Source: Annona cherimola (Eukaryota; Streptophyta; Magnoliopsida; Magnoliales; Annonaceae). Taken from it: a stretch of 64,000 bases of DNA. Below are positions 45,005 to 56,565 of this stretch, in pieces. The notes beneath the pieces are model-generated. The model made no database searches and was not told the DNA's origin. It saw nothing but the letters and a program-made list of their open reading frames with translations. Both the position numbers and the translations under genes were made by a program. Each line of letters starts with the position of its first letter. Position 1 is the stretch's first letter. Where the stretch lies: NCBI GenBank assembly GCA_030490835.1, contig CM059971.1, positions 74,728,224-74,792,223 on the forward strand, read 5' to 3'.

Positions 45005-48000
45005 CTACACCTGGGTTACAAGCTTAGAGTTGAGTTTCAACCATTGCAACTCATTACATGTGGATTTAAGTCTTATCTCTCTTGCTGTTTTCCAGACCAC
45101 GTTCCGAGTAAGGCCTTTTGTAAGTGGGTCTGCCAAATTTTCACTTGATCTTACAAAATCAATGTTTACCACTCCATCTTGGAGTAATTGCCTTACATAA
45201 TTGTGCATCAATGCAATATGTCTTGATTTACCATTATAAGTCTTATTATATGCCCTTGATAGAGTTGCTTCGCTGTCACAATGCAAATAAATAGGAGGCA
45301 CTGGCTTAGGCCAAATGAGAATTTCAATTAATAAATTTCTAAGTCATTCTGCCTCTTTTCCTTCTGCGGATTCCATAATAGAATGCGTAATGCAGGTTTG
45401 TTTTTTGGAAGCCCAAGAAATAGCAGCTCCTCCAATGGTAAAAATCCAATCACTAGTAGGCATGAATTCTTTGGTGTCTGAAATCCAACTTGCATTATTG
45501 TATCCTTCTACTATAGTGGGTTTGCCACTAAAATGCAATCCATAAGCAATGGTCTTTTTTAAATATTTTAATACCCTATAAATTGCATTCCAATGTGTAT
45601 ATCCTGGATTACTAGTGAACCTGCTTAGTACACCCACAGCGTAAGCAATATCTGGTCGAGTGCAATACATGACATACATCAAACTTCAAATCACTTTAGC
45701 ATACTCAAGCTGGGCTACAAATCGTTTATCATTTTTACACAACTTAATGCTGGGATCAAAAGGAGTTGAGGCTAGCCAACGTTAAAATGGTTAAACTACT
45801 TGAGTACCTTTTCAATATAATGCGATTGAGAAAGAGAAAATACATTACCATGTCTAATAATCTTGATGTCAAGAATAACATCTGCATTGCCCATATTTTT
45901 CATATCAAAATTAACTAACATGAAACTTTTAGTTTCTTCGATAATATCAATGTCAGTCCCAAAAATGAACATATCATCTACATATAAACATATAATAACT
46001 CCTCTATTTGCAGTAAATTTACTATAAACACATTTGTCTGATTGATTTAATTTATACTCATTTGATAATACAACTTGATCAAAATTTTCATGTCATTGCT
46101 TAGGTGCTTGTTTTAAACCATATAATGATTTTATCAGTTTGCAAACTTTCTTTTCTTGTCCAGGTATTATAAATCCTTCAGGTTGTTCCATATAAATTTT
46201 CTCATCTAAATCTACATTTAGACATGCAGTTTTTACATCCATTTGATGAATTTCAAGGTGATAGATAGAAGCTAAGGTCATTAATAATTTAATAGTTGAA
46301 ATTCTAGCCACTAGAGCATAGGTATCAAAGAAATCTATATCTTCCTTTTGCCTAAACCCTTTAGCTACTAATCTAGCTTTAAATTTATCAATTGATCCAT
46401 CAACTTTTAATTTCTTTTTAAAAATTCATTTACAACCTATAGGTTTAGAGCCTAGTGGTAAATCAACTAATGTCCAAGTTCCATTTCTCATTATTGAATC
46501 CATTTCATCTTGGATCATTTCTTTCCGGTATGATACATCTGGAGATTTTATGGCCTCGTCATAAGTAGTTGGATCCCCTTCGGTATAAAGAACAACCATA
46601 TGTTCCTCATTTATATTATCTCTGAATCCTTCTACTAGGTATAGTTGAAAATTAGGCCCAAAGTTATTATAATTATCTTTCCTTGCTCTTTTACTTCTTC
46701 TCATATTTTCATTATCATTTTCTATAGGTTTATCTGCAAATGCAAAATCATTAATTATAGATTTATCCAATGGTTGAGAAGAAAAAGCTTCATCATTATT
46801 ACCGAGCTTAGGAATAGTTTTATAAATATTTTCATAAAAATCAGCATCTCTAGATTCAATAATGGTATTATGTTGAATTGGACTGTTAGGCTCTACCAAT
46901 ACAAATCTATAGGCTTTACTATTTATTGCATATCCTAAAAATATGCATTCTATTCCTCTTTGTCTTAATTTAGGTCTTTTAGGATCAGGTAATCTTACTA
47001 AGGCTCTACAACCCCAAACTCTAAAATATTTAAGATTAGGTGTCTTATTTTTTCATAATCATAAGGAGTGACTTTAGTTTTCTTATGTGGAATTCTGTTA
47101 AGAATGTGACAAGCTGTTAATAAAGCTTCACCCCACCAACCTATACTTAGATCTGCATTTATTAACATTGAATTTATCATTTCAACTAATGTTCTATTTT
47201 TTCTTTCTGCCGTTCCATTCTGTTGAGAAGTATATGGGGTTGTTACTTGATGAATTATGCCTGCATTTTCACAAAAATCATTAAAATCATTTGATAAATA
47301 TTCACCACCTCTATCTGATTTTAGAGTTTTAATGGTTTTACCAAGTTGATTTTCAACTTCAGCCTTATAAGATTTGAATTTTTTTTAAAGTTTCATCTTT
47401 AGTTCTTAGCAAATAAACATATGTATATTTATTAAAATCATCTATAAATGTTATAAAATATCTTTTACCACCTCTTGTTAAGTTATTTTCCATATCACAT
47501 ATATCAGAATGAATTAAACCCAATAATTTTGAATTCCTTCTACTTTTTGAAATGGCTTTTTAGTAATTTTAGTTTGAACACACACTTTACATTTATTAGT
47601 TGATTCATTTGGTGATCTAGGAATTAATTCTAATTTCATCATAGTGTCCATACTTCTAAAATTAACATGACCTAGTCTATCATGCCATAAAGAAAATGAA
47701 TCAACAATATAAGCAGAAGAAGATGATCCATTATTCACATTCAGGCAAAATATGTCGTCTACAACATAACCCTTCCCAACAAAAATACCTCCTTTTGTAA
47801 TAATAATTTAATCTAACTCAAATACCAATTTAAAATCATATTTGCTAAGAAGGCTAACCGAGACCAGGTTTTTGCGAATTTCTGGTACATGAAGCGCATT
47901 TGTAAGGGTGAGTGATTTTCCAGAAGTCAATTTCAGGATAATAGTCTCTGACCCTACCACTTTAGCGGTAAATGAGTTACCCATGAATAAATTATTTCCA

Positions 48001-48119
48001 TTATTACCATATTCATAGGTTTTAAACTAATTTCTATCTTTGCATACATGCCCCAGAATCAAGCCATCAGGTCTGATCATTACTCACAGCACAAATTTCA
48101 AAAATCATAGCAACAAAAT
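45005..48119 (-). pseudogene. copia pol: protease, integrase, reverse transcriptase, RNase H (broken)
   Basis: Landmarks in sense order: protease active site DSG at 48060-48052; GAG-pre-integrase zinc motif (LWHDRLGH...CKVC) within 47738-47514; integrase core with SDRGGEY (D at 47315-47313) and QQNGTAERKNR, ending near 46998; reverse transcriptase from about 46500 with the YVDD box at 45984-45973; RNase H from about 45580 with HCDSEA, ending at 45005. Stops include two TGA codons replacing conserved Trp positions (about 46428 and 46095), and there are frameshifts near 47530 and 45690. The first RNase H catalytic Asp region reads GYNNASW, so that Asp is lost. The normal product is a polyprotein that copies element RNA into DNA and integrates it. 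Confidence 0.9.
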
Positions 48120-48970
48120 TTTCTTCAATCAAATGTGCCTCAGGACCCTTTTAAGTGTTATTATTCTTTTTGAGAAGCCTACACTCCCTTTTCAAATGTC
48201 CCATCTTTTCGCAATAATAACAAGGTCCCTTTTTCTTCTTAGCAATAGTTTTATTAGTATTTAAGTTAAATTTTCTAAAGGGTTGATTATTGCTAATTGT
48301 CACCTGATTTTAAGATTCAACTATATGAGCTTTAGATTGAATTTGCTCGTCTTTCTTTTTCACTTTATCTAGATTTTTCCTCAGTACGCAGGTTAAGAGC
48401 AAGTTCGTCTAAACTCATAAGACCTTTCATTTGTTTCAAATTCTTACGGTGGTTATTCCAACTAAGTGACAATTTTGCAATAATAGTACTTACAAGAATG
48501 CACTCATCTATCTTACTGCCCTCAGACTCAAGTTGATTTACGATATGCTGGATCTCATGAACTTGATCAAGGATCGGCTTATCGTCAGTCATAGTGTATT
48601 CAAGGAAATCACTTACAAGAAATTTCTTGATACTCGCATCATCCATGTTGTACTTGTGCTGAAGTGAGTCCCAAATTTCTTTGGTCATGTCCACCTTCTG
48701 GTATGCGTTGAAGAGAGAGTCTGATAGAGATTCGACGATGTGGCCTTTGTAGATGTAGTTATCCATCTCCCACTTTATTCTTTTGCGTTGCTGTTGCAGC
48801 ATCTCATCCATGGTTTCTTCAGGCTTCGGGTTGGTAAGAACGTAGACAACTCCAAGGTAGGTTAGGTAGAGGTGAAGTTGTTATTACCACCTTTTGAAAT
48901 TGGTGCCGACACAGGCATCCGACCTTGGGATATCAGGCTTAGCAATGGGAATGGTAGATTGGGGGGCCAT
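48120..48970 (-). pseudogene. copia gag (broken)
   Basis: ATG at 48970-48968 opens a frame that meets two consecutive TAA codons after 28 residues (48886-48881). It continues in the same frame through 48811-48365, a typical copia gag (UBN2-like) helical region. A one-base loss in an A-run near 48370 shifts the frame. A zinc knuckle CYYCEKMGHLKREC lies at 48222-48181, bracketed by further TAA codons at 48312-48310 and 48153-48151. Gag forms the virus-like particle of the element. Both early stops can be explained by C-to-T changes of CAA. Confidence 0.88.
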
Positions 48971-48991
48971 TTAGGAAAATAAAAAAATAAA

Positions 48992-49005
48992 AATATTGCC
49001 TTAAG
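48992..49005 (-). other. Candidate primer-binding site complementary to the element's own LTR
   Basis: Two bases downstream of the 5' LTR, on the sense (minus) strand, stands CTTAAGGCAATATT. It does not begin with TGG and does not match initiator-tRNA-Met, the usual copia primer. It is a perfect 14-nt complement of AATATTGCCTTAAG in the LTR sense strand (plus-strand 49111-49124; also 44094-44107). Confidence 0.5.
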
Positions 49006-49007
49006 AT

Positions 49008-49484
49008 TGTTGGGGCACGGACTTGGAATAAAGAGGAAATTTTAAGGAAAGTGGAAATTATGCAAACCAAAATAGGTTACTCCTCGAGGCGTGTTACATT
49101 CGTCGCTTTCCTTAAGGCAATATTCGCATCCTTACAGCTGTTTAGAGTTATAGCAATTTGCCTCTAAGATACAAAGAGAGTACCTAATCTAGAATGGAAA
49201 CAGCCTCCTTTCTAGATTCCAAACACTTGAAAATAACAGGCTTTGAATAGAGTTGGAAAACAAGGAAAAAATACTAGAGAGCAAGAGTAGGTTGGAGAGG
49301 GATTGTGTTTCTAAATAAATGAAAATCTCATATATATATATATATATATAGGCTTTGGTTTTTAACGTTTCAAAAAAAAATTAATTCAAAGGTCAAAAAC
49401 GGCTAAAACGTTATGGCCAATTTATTTAAAATTTTGAAACGCTTAAACGGCTGAAACGTTATTTTTATTTATGAAATTTCAACA
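49008..49484 (-). repeat. 5' LTR of the copia element (promoter LTR)
   Basis: It is 477 bp, TG...CA. In sense orientation a long TATATA run (plus-strand 49331-49351) is one possible TATA region. A weaker TATAAC (49152-49147) lies 28 nt upstream of AATATTGCC, the segment complementary to the primer site. Confidence 0.93.
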
Positions 49485-49489
49485 AATTA

Positions 49490-49720
49490 TTTATTTTTAT
49501 AGAAACTATATGTTTTAGATAGTCTAGATGTTAAAAACAATTCTAAGATTGATATTTACGTTAAAATATTTTATTACATTAATTTTCCATCATTTTTAGA
49601 TGGGACACATGCGTATATCTATTTTACATAAAAATTAGTATATTATTTAAATAAATAATTTAAATACTTAGGTTAGATGTTAATTTCGATGATAAATTAG
49701 ACTCCATTTGTAACCGACTG
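49490..49720. repeat. Family W-related fragment, interrupted by the copia insertion
   Basis: It begins in TTATTTTTATAGAAACTATA, then TTTTAGATAGTCTAGATG, ATTTACGTTAAAATATTTTA and TTTAGATGGGACACATG in W-like order. The AATTA duplication marks where the copia element entered. Confidence 0.35.
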
Positions 49721-51132
49721 CCTCATAATTATAATGTAGTCATATTACACTTGAATATTTTCCATCTTCTACATCTTGGAAATTGATCGCATTTCTATAA
49801 GAATTAACCAGTACAAACGGTCTCATTTACATGATTTGATAGTTATTATTTCATTAGTTTATTTTCATCAATCATTTGAAACCATTTTAATCGAAATTTT
49901 ATCCAGGCCACAAATTAGATCAGAAATTTACATTAGTTCTAAAATAGTTGGGATTTCTACTTAACATGTTCTTAACTAGATACAATGTAATAATTACATC
50001 CGGATGGAATACATTCCATTAGCTCATGTAATTAAATGGCATCTGTTGGAACCGGTTCTACGTGAATAATATTGCCCTTTTATCTCCATCTCAGTGATGC
50101 TAATGCTCGATTGATATATCTCCATGTACTTTACGACAATTGTTCTCCACTATTTTATCACTATATATCCAAACAAATACATTAACATATCTTTCAAATT
50201 AGCGCTATAAATTAAATAACTGGTTTGGGCTATAATTATTAATAAAGCACAGGAATTGTGTTTAACAATTCAATGCTCCAGCATCACCATGACTTTGAGC
50301 ATACCTAAGAAGATGGAATCAGATTCTTTTGGCCTAAAAGAGGACAAACGGATACTCCCCTTGCATGAAAACTTAGAGAACAACCTCCTCCACGTCATCA
50401 CTTAAAATAATAAGCCAGAAAATTAAACACATTGACTAAGTTAGAATGCTGGAATTATTTTCATAAACAGAGAGCCCGAGCTCAATTTTAATATCAAAAA
50501 CATATATAAAATAATTAAAGAGACGTCAAACAACTCTCACATGAAATAATTAATAAACCAAACTGGTGGCCATTATTTCATAATGCATGCTGATGTTGGG
50601 CCCACATCTAGTTCATTCTAATTTGCAATATAGTGATGACGTACACTAGAAAAATGCTGGGGTATGGGGATTTGGATAATTGCATCCTGGATACAAACCA
50701 AATATCTTATGTTTTCAACAACATTTTGTGGTGCGTGGAATTCTAGCTTTGCATGGGTGGTCCACGTTACCTTTCCTTGGTTTTTGATTTTCATATAATC
50801 TTTTTTTTATAAAGGATTTTCATATAATCTGCATGTATGGCAAAATCAGAAACTCTCCACACTCACTCTTGATAATATCTTATTATTTAATTACTTCTTC
50901 ACATCTTATTATGCAATTAACTTACTTACTTCCCTAACAATATATATCATTCCTAAATTTGTGTTTGATGCAATTGGTGCACTGGGCTTTTCGAGTTCAT
51001 CATTGAGGATGTAAAGTCATAAGTTACCTTTACATGAGAAACACTTCTATGAATCCTAACTTCTACATAATCTCATCCATTTTTTTCTAGATTGATGATT
51101 GATGCGTTTACTATATTTAGTGTATTTAGTAT
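49721..51132. other. Intergenic, no gene found
   Basis: Mixed AT-rich sequence. No ORF with a recognisable domain and no terminal repeats are seen. Confidence 0.4.
50786..50830 (-). mobile_element. Ultrashort A-tailed insert with perfect 16-bp duplication
   Basis: GATTTTCATATAATCT occurs at 50786-50801 and 50815-50830. The insert reads CTTTAT plus A7 on the minus strand. Confidence 0.7.
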
Positions 51133-51141
51133 CATTTATAT

Positions 51142-51432
51142 GAGGGGTGATCCTCTCCAACCCAAACGTATTTTTTATTTTTTTTATATGTTTGTTAGTT
51201 TTCATGTATTTAGTATATAAATTAAGTCTTAACATTCATAAAGATGTGTATATAATTTTTTATTTTTAAACACATAAGTATTTTAGTCATGTTCAAAGGT
51301 TAGAATGACTAAGATATCCTTATGCTTAAAATACAAATATATATACATGTCTAAAAATGGCCAAAATTAATTTATTGATTAAATTTATGTAGAATAACAA
51401 ATTTATAAAGTGGACCTCATATGATGGCTCTC
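51142..51432. mobile_element. Mutator-type foldback MITE with perfect 9-bp duplication
   Basis: CATTTATAT flanks the 291-bp element at 51133-51141 and 51433-51441. The ends start GAGGGGTGATC and, inverted, GAGAGCCATCATATG. The core arms (TTTAGTCATGTTCAAAG / GAATGACTAAGATATC) match the shared core of the foldback group. Confidence 0.8.
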
Positions 51433-51818
51433 CATTTATATTGTCATAAAACTTCATTATCTGTAAATAAAAAAATTCAACATAATAAAATTGATCGGGC
51501 AAATTTTCCATTAATCATAAAAGTAGTATACATAGATTAAATTATATCAACCGCTTATATGGAATAATTTTCCCATTAATCATAAAAGTAGTACAGATAG
51601 ATTAAATTATGTAAACCGCCTACATGTAAAATTAAGGTCATCGGCATTATCTGTTTCCTTAGAAAATTCTGACATACTTATCTCTTTTGATGTCAACTAA
51701 TTAACTGTATACATACGTGGCACCTTGTATAGGGCCGCCCACATGCAAAATCATGTGCTTTCCATAGTACATATCTAGCAGCCGCAAGTTTCCTGGACTT
51801 TTCTTAAATGACAGAGAC

Positions 51819-52735
51819 TAGGGGTGTAAATCGGGTCGGGTTGACTCGGGTTGGCACAAATACAACCCTAACCCACCTTGTAAAATCACAACCCAACCCT
51901 ACTTTCAACCCTACTTTTCACATCTTAACCCAACCCTATTTCAACCCACCTCAAATCGGTTCGGTTCGGGTTAAAAATCGGGCTAATAGATTACACATGT
52001 TATCAATGCTAGTTAAAGTTTTGTTCACCTGAATTTTTAAAATAATAAAAATAATGATAATTATAAAAACAATAAGTACCAATAAAATTTCTACATAGCT
52101 CAAAAGTGGAGGATAAGTTTAGTAATTGATTCGTTTTTTTGTTTTTGTATTTTTGAGCAATCGATGTCTTCTGCAAGTCAAAAAGTGAAAGCCAAGTAAA
52201 ATTATTACAGTAAATTATGCAAAATAGAAAAATAAATATTATAGTCTTACTTACCTTCTTAGTTGGCTTCCAATTAAAGCTACAAACATCTTAAGTTCTC
52301 AGTTGACCTGTTATGTTATTCTAAATCACCAATGCGAGCAAATATCTAAACAACCTATTTACGATGCAATATAACCGAATAATCCAAACACAATTTCACA
52401 ACTAATTAACCAAATATATTTCCAAACCAAATAAATTCAAACAACATTTGACAACCAAATAGTCAAACAAATTTCCAAACTCAACACAATTTTATTTAAA
52501 TATCTAAGCAATATGAATGAAATACACTCTCATAAATATATGTAAATACATATCTTATGAAATCGGGTCGGGTCGGGTTGACCGACCCCTAACCCAACCC
52601 AACCCATTTTTAAAATCGGGTCGGGTTGAACCCATTTTTTAAAAACCAAATTTCCAAAACCTCAACCCAACCATGGTATAAATCGGTTCGGGTTGATGCG
52701 GGCTCGGGTTGAACCCAACCCTATTTACACCCCTA
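51819..52735. mobile_element. Non-autonomous hAT element with perfect 8-bp duplication
   Basis: Terminal inverted repeats TAGGGGTGTAAATCGGG and its counterpart ending TTTACACCCCTA bound 917 bp. ACAGAGAC flanks at 51811-51818 and 52736-52743. An 8-bp duplication and TAGGGGTGT ends define hAT. Both subterminal regions are packed with CGGGTTG/CAACCCG-type repeats, a likely transposase-binding array. The centre is AT-rich and has no transposase. Confidence 0.88.
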
Positions 52736-52743
52736 ACAGAGAC

Positions 52744-53530
52744 TGATAGGAAGCAGAGAGAATAGCGATCTGATTCGAAAAAAGAGACCGCTTGCTTTTT
52801 TTCTTTTTCTTTTTTTAAAACGGCCCGGTACGTGACCACTGAGTTCAATGCTCACGTAAGTGTTACTTTTTTTTAATTTGTTTACATGTAAATTGAGGCC
52901 AGGTAAAATGTTTTAGATATGAAATTTGACTTTTTATTTTTAAAGTTTTAAAGAATTAAAAATGTCAAATTTTATATTAAAAACACCTTAGTAAGGCCTA
53001 AATATGCACTAAAAAAAATTTAAAATGAGCATTGAATTTCAATACTCACATGATCATTTGATAGGCCTATTACAAAAAGAAGTCATCGAGCATTTTTCAT
53101 TTGTAAAATTTCAAAAAGATGAGTGGTAAATGCAAATAGCCTAATAAATCGGACAGCTCAATCAGATATTAACAATAATTGAGTTAACAGAAAAGGTTAT
53201 CATGAAAAATACACATGAAATTAATCATGGAAAAATGGAAATGGAAATTTATTGAAATGATTTTTTCATTCGATTGCCTTGCGATTTTTTCTAAGTCGTA
53301 CTTGCAACCATGCACCCCTTAAAAGTTTTAAGGTGGGTGTGTATGGTTAATTTTGAGAATAACATTAACGTCTTTGTATATAGGGGCAATGGTTCAATAC
53401 ACTAAATGCATTGAAATGTACATGCAACTCCATATTTTTTATTTTAAATTTTTTTTTGCAAATCTCAACTATTTATTTTGTTTAATACAATTTTTATATT
53501 ATATTATAAAAAACACTTTTATTAGTTGTT
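52744..53530. other. Intergenic, no gene found
   Basis: AT-rich sequence; no supported feature. Confidence 0.4.
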
Positions 53531-54148
53531 AAAACATAGAACTTTTTCAACTAAAACTTTTCAATCTAAAATTTTTCACTCTTCACAACTACTTTTTTTA
53601 GTATTTTTTTATTACTTCTTATACAATTATCTTACTTTTCAATCATTTCTACACTATACATTTAACCTGTCTATTTTAACTTTATTCTCTTTGTTTCTCA
53701 TTATTATCCCTATCATATTGAGAAATGTTTCAATATACCAGTTACAAAATACTATTTTTAATATATTTTTTTAAATTTTTTTTATAAAATTGTCAATATA
53801 GATGTATTTAACTTATGTATTAAGTCTTACCATTTTTGGAGATCTACAAATATATTTTTTATTTTTTAAAAATATGGGTATTTCAGTCATTTAAAAATGG
53901 CTAAAGTACCGTTATTTTTTAAAAATAAAAAAATATATACACATATCCAAAAATGATAAAATTTAACTTATAGATTAAACACAACTAAATCTTATAAAAA
54001 AAATTTCAAAAAATATTAAAAAAATAGAGTTTTGCACCCTAGTGCAGTGAAACATTTTTCTATCATATCTCATCATTCTCTTATATTTTAAAAACTTTTA
54101 CACCAAAAACTTTTCATCAAAAATTTTATCATTTTTCAAACACACCCA
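53531..54148 (+). mobile_element. Tourist-like MITE split by a foldback MITE
   Basis: The 5' part (53531-53719) carries TCAACTAAAACTTTTCAATC and TATTTTAACTTTATTCTC. The 3' part (54061-54148) carries TTTTACACCAAAAACTTTTC and ends TTCAAACACACCC. Together they form one family copy. Confidence 0.62.
53720..54060. mobile_element. Mutator-type foldback MITE nested in a Tourist MITE
   Basis: The 341-bp element has inverted ends GAGAAATGTTTCA and TGAAACATTTTTC. Flanks TATCATATT and TATCATATC (53711-53719, 54061-54069) match at eight of nine. The core is the shared palindrome (TTTCAGTCATTTAAAAATGG near 53880). Confidence 0.75.
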
Positions 54149-54190
54149 AGATATACAATTTGCATCCTTCCAAAAAAGATATATAATTTG
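54148..54190 (+). mobile_element. Ultrashort A-tailed insert
   Basis: AAGATATACAATTTG (54148-54162) recurs with one change at 54176-54190. The insert is CATCCTTCC plus A-run. Confidence 0.5.
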
Positions 54191-55964
54191 TGGAAACTTA
54201 GCATCTTTTTAGAGTAAATATATAACTATTAATTTTTAAAAATGTATTAGCAGCTTGTAATGTCAATTCAAAATCCATTAAGGGATGTAATGATTATAAA
54301 GCCTGATGCCAACCTGAACAGATAGGTTTATGGACTAATTAGTACAGAAAATTAATCAACTTCGATCAAGATCAATAATCTAAATAAGAAGATCAATAGT
54401 TCAAGAAAGAAGAGAAATTGATCAGAAATGCATTATGAGCAAAATCTAAACGAGAGGAAAGAAATGATCTGAGTTCCGAGCTCCAATTAGATAAAAGCAT
54501 TTACAAGAAAACAATTAAATCAGTTTTGCTTTTGTGCCACAAATTGTTAAGTAATCAAAGGCAACATATACGCGAAGTGAATATAGCAAAATTGAGAATA
54601 TTAAGATTGATAATAGAAAAATAAGAAAAATAAGAAAAAATAAAAGTAAAAATAAATTAATTTAAGATAATCTAAAAGTAAAGTCGGTAGATAGGAACAT
54701 AAGAAAAATAGACTGAGGTGGTTTGGGTATGTTAAACGATGGCCTCAAATAGCATCACTTAGCATGCCTGAGTTTATTAACATAAAAGACACTAAGAAAA
54801 TGAGGTGAAAAGTATAAAATATATATATAGATGGAAGCGTAATTAAACCAGATATAAAATATTAATAATTATTGAAAACTTAATTTATGATCATAAAAAA
54901 TGACACAATAGAATCTTTGCAACTAACCATAATAGAAAATAGCTTATAATAAAAATGAAATTTTTTTCCAAAAGATGCCCAGAATATACATATAAAGCAT
55001 ATAAAAGTTTTCAATGTGTGTGATTTTAGAATCATAAAGATTTACATAGGATAAAGATGAGAATGGTTTAGATATGAAATTTTTTTTAGTTTTTTTTCTT
55101 TTTAAATGAGTGTCCAAGCTACCACCTTCGATATACATCTATCCGTAATATTTAAATTACTATATCAAGAAATTAAATTAGTATATTAATTATTAAAATT
55201 AATTACCAATATAAGAAGTCCAACTGCAGCAACAAACTCCACTTGTAGCAAGCCGGGGCAATGATGCATGTCCAACTCTGATCAACAGTCCAGAAGCATC
55301 TGCGGTTGGTGGTTATGATGGTGGCAAGGCCCACTCCATTTGAGCAAGCATGCCTGGGTTCCTCCTCTAATAATGATCAGGTGCGAGAAATGATAGCACC
55401 CCCTTAATTAATTCCCACACACGTGCATTGGATTTGGTCATTTTTTAAGTGGAATCTTGTCAAGATCAAATCAGAAAGCAGGAATTTCTAAAAAAATGGA
55501 AAAAGTTAATACCTGCAGAAACTTCACCTTTTTGCCTGCCATGATTACTCGGCACATAGACAAATTAACTGATCATGGGGCCCACCATTTCATTCATGAT
55601 CGATCGATGGCTGTGTGGACCGCCACTGGATGCTGCATATTGGGATATATCATGTTGCATTCCTGATGGGGCCCATCTCTAGACTTGGTAGACTTGAGTG
55701 GTACAAATGTCGGTGTGAGAAAAGGTGAAATTTCGGCTTGGAAAGGGGCCTACAAGAGGCACAAGCGTGCATAGGCAATGCACGTTGTCCTCCCTTGGAA
55801 ATTAGTTGGTACGAAATTATGAAAAGATGAGTAAAAAGCCGAAATGGGGGGGGGGGGACCTCCTGCATCATTAATCTGTCAAAAGAAGGAATTAAAATGA
55901 AAAATAGAAAGGGTCACATGACACATCTCTGGTGGGATCCCCATTGGATAAGAATGGGATGAAA
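54191..55964. other. Intergenic, no gene found
   Basis: Less AT-rich, possibly single-copy sequence lies at 55230-55880, with a 12-nt G run at 55846-55857. No ORF shows a recognised domain. Confidence 0.4.
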
Positions 55965-56155
55965 TTAGCATCTATTTTTTAAAAAAAATATTTTTTCTAT
56001 TCTTAAAAATAATAACTTATTTTTTCCATTTCTAATATAGTTTTTCCAAATCTCGATACATTATTTTCATTTTCAACACACAATAATATTTTTCTTTTAT
56101 AAAAAAATAAAACTTATTTCACCCAACATCCTCATCACATCCTCATTCCAGGGAA
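55965..56155. repeat. Dispersed repeat with CATCCTCATCACATCCTCAT end
   Basis: It is AT-rich and ends in CATCCTCATC-type repeats, the inverse of the 2700 copy. The start lies near GGATGAAATTAGCATC. Confidence 0.3.
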
Positions 56156-56159
56156 ACTA

Positions 56160-56565
56160 TGAACAGTTAGATATTTTAAAGGATCTTCGTAACTTAAATG
56201 GAATGTGCATGAGATAAGATAATTTTTTTTAAATTTACAATACAACTTTTATCATTCTTAATATACGTCATTATATTTTCATCTCACTCAAGCCCTTCAA
56301 ATAATTCTGAAGTCAATGTAGTTCTGTTAGGTGTATAATTGATTGTCAATAATTAATAGGATAATTTCACTCATTACTAATGTATGATGAAAATTAACAT
56401 AAGGCTTTTCTTTAAGAATGATTATAGGGTAGCTAGAAAAGTTATTGTCATTATCGCTACCCTTGGAAGATTTTTATATCCATATATCGCTTGTAGCTAC
56501 GTATATAAATAATGTGAAATGACCAACTTAATATAAGTGTCTCCCCATAATATGTATACCCTATG
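56160..56565. other. Intergenic, no gene found
   Basis: AT-rich sequence; no supported feature. Confidence 0.35.

Larger units (their letters stand above)
43991..49484 (-). mobile_element. Full-length Ty1-copia retrotransposon (decayed)
   Basis: LTRs 43991-44492 and 49008-49484 bound a 5494-bp element flanked by AATTA on both sides (43986-43990, 49485-49489). On the minus strand the order is gag, protease, integrase, reverse transcriptase, RNase H; integrase before reverse transcriptase is the copia arrangement. The LTRs differ at about 11 substitutions over roughly 465 aligned bases, ten of them transitions, plus two length changes, so the insertion is young in geological terms. Coding parts carry multiple stops and frameshifts, so the copy cannot make its own proteins. 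Confidence 0.93.

Noticed and set aside
45315..46938. Plus-strand ORFs opposite the copia pol region
   Set aside because: They are shadows of the minus-strand retrotransposon reading frames.
48940..48970. TGGCCCCCCAATC as a tRNA primer-binding site
   Set aside because: It lies about 37 nt from the LTR and overlaps the gag start codon. Primer sites normally lie within a few bases of the LTR.
51819..52735. Interstitial telomere repeats
   Set aside because: The GGGTT-rich ends resemble telomere units but are irregular CGGGTTG motifs within a hAT element that has its own inverted ends and target duplication.
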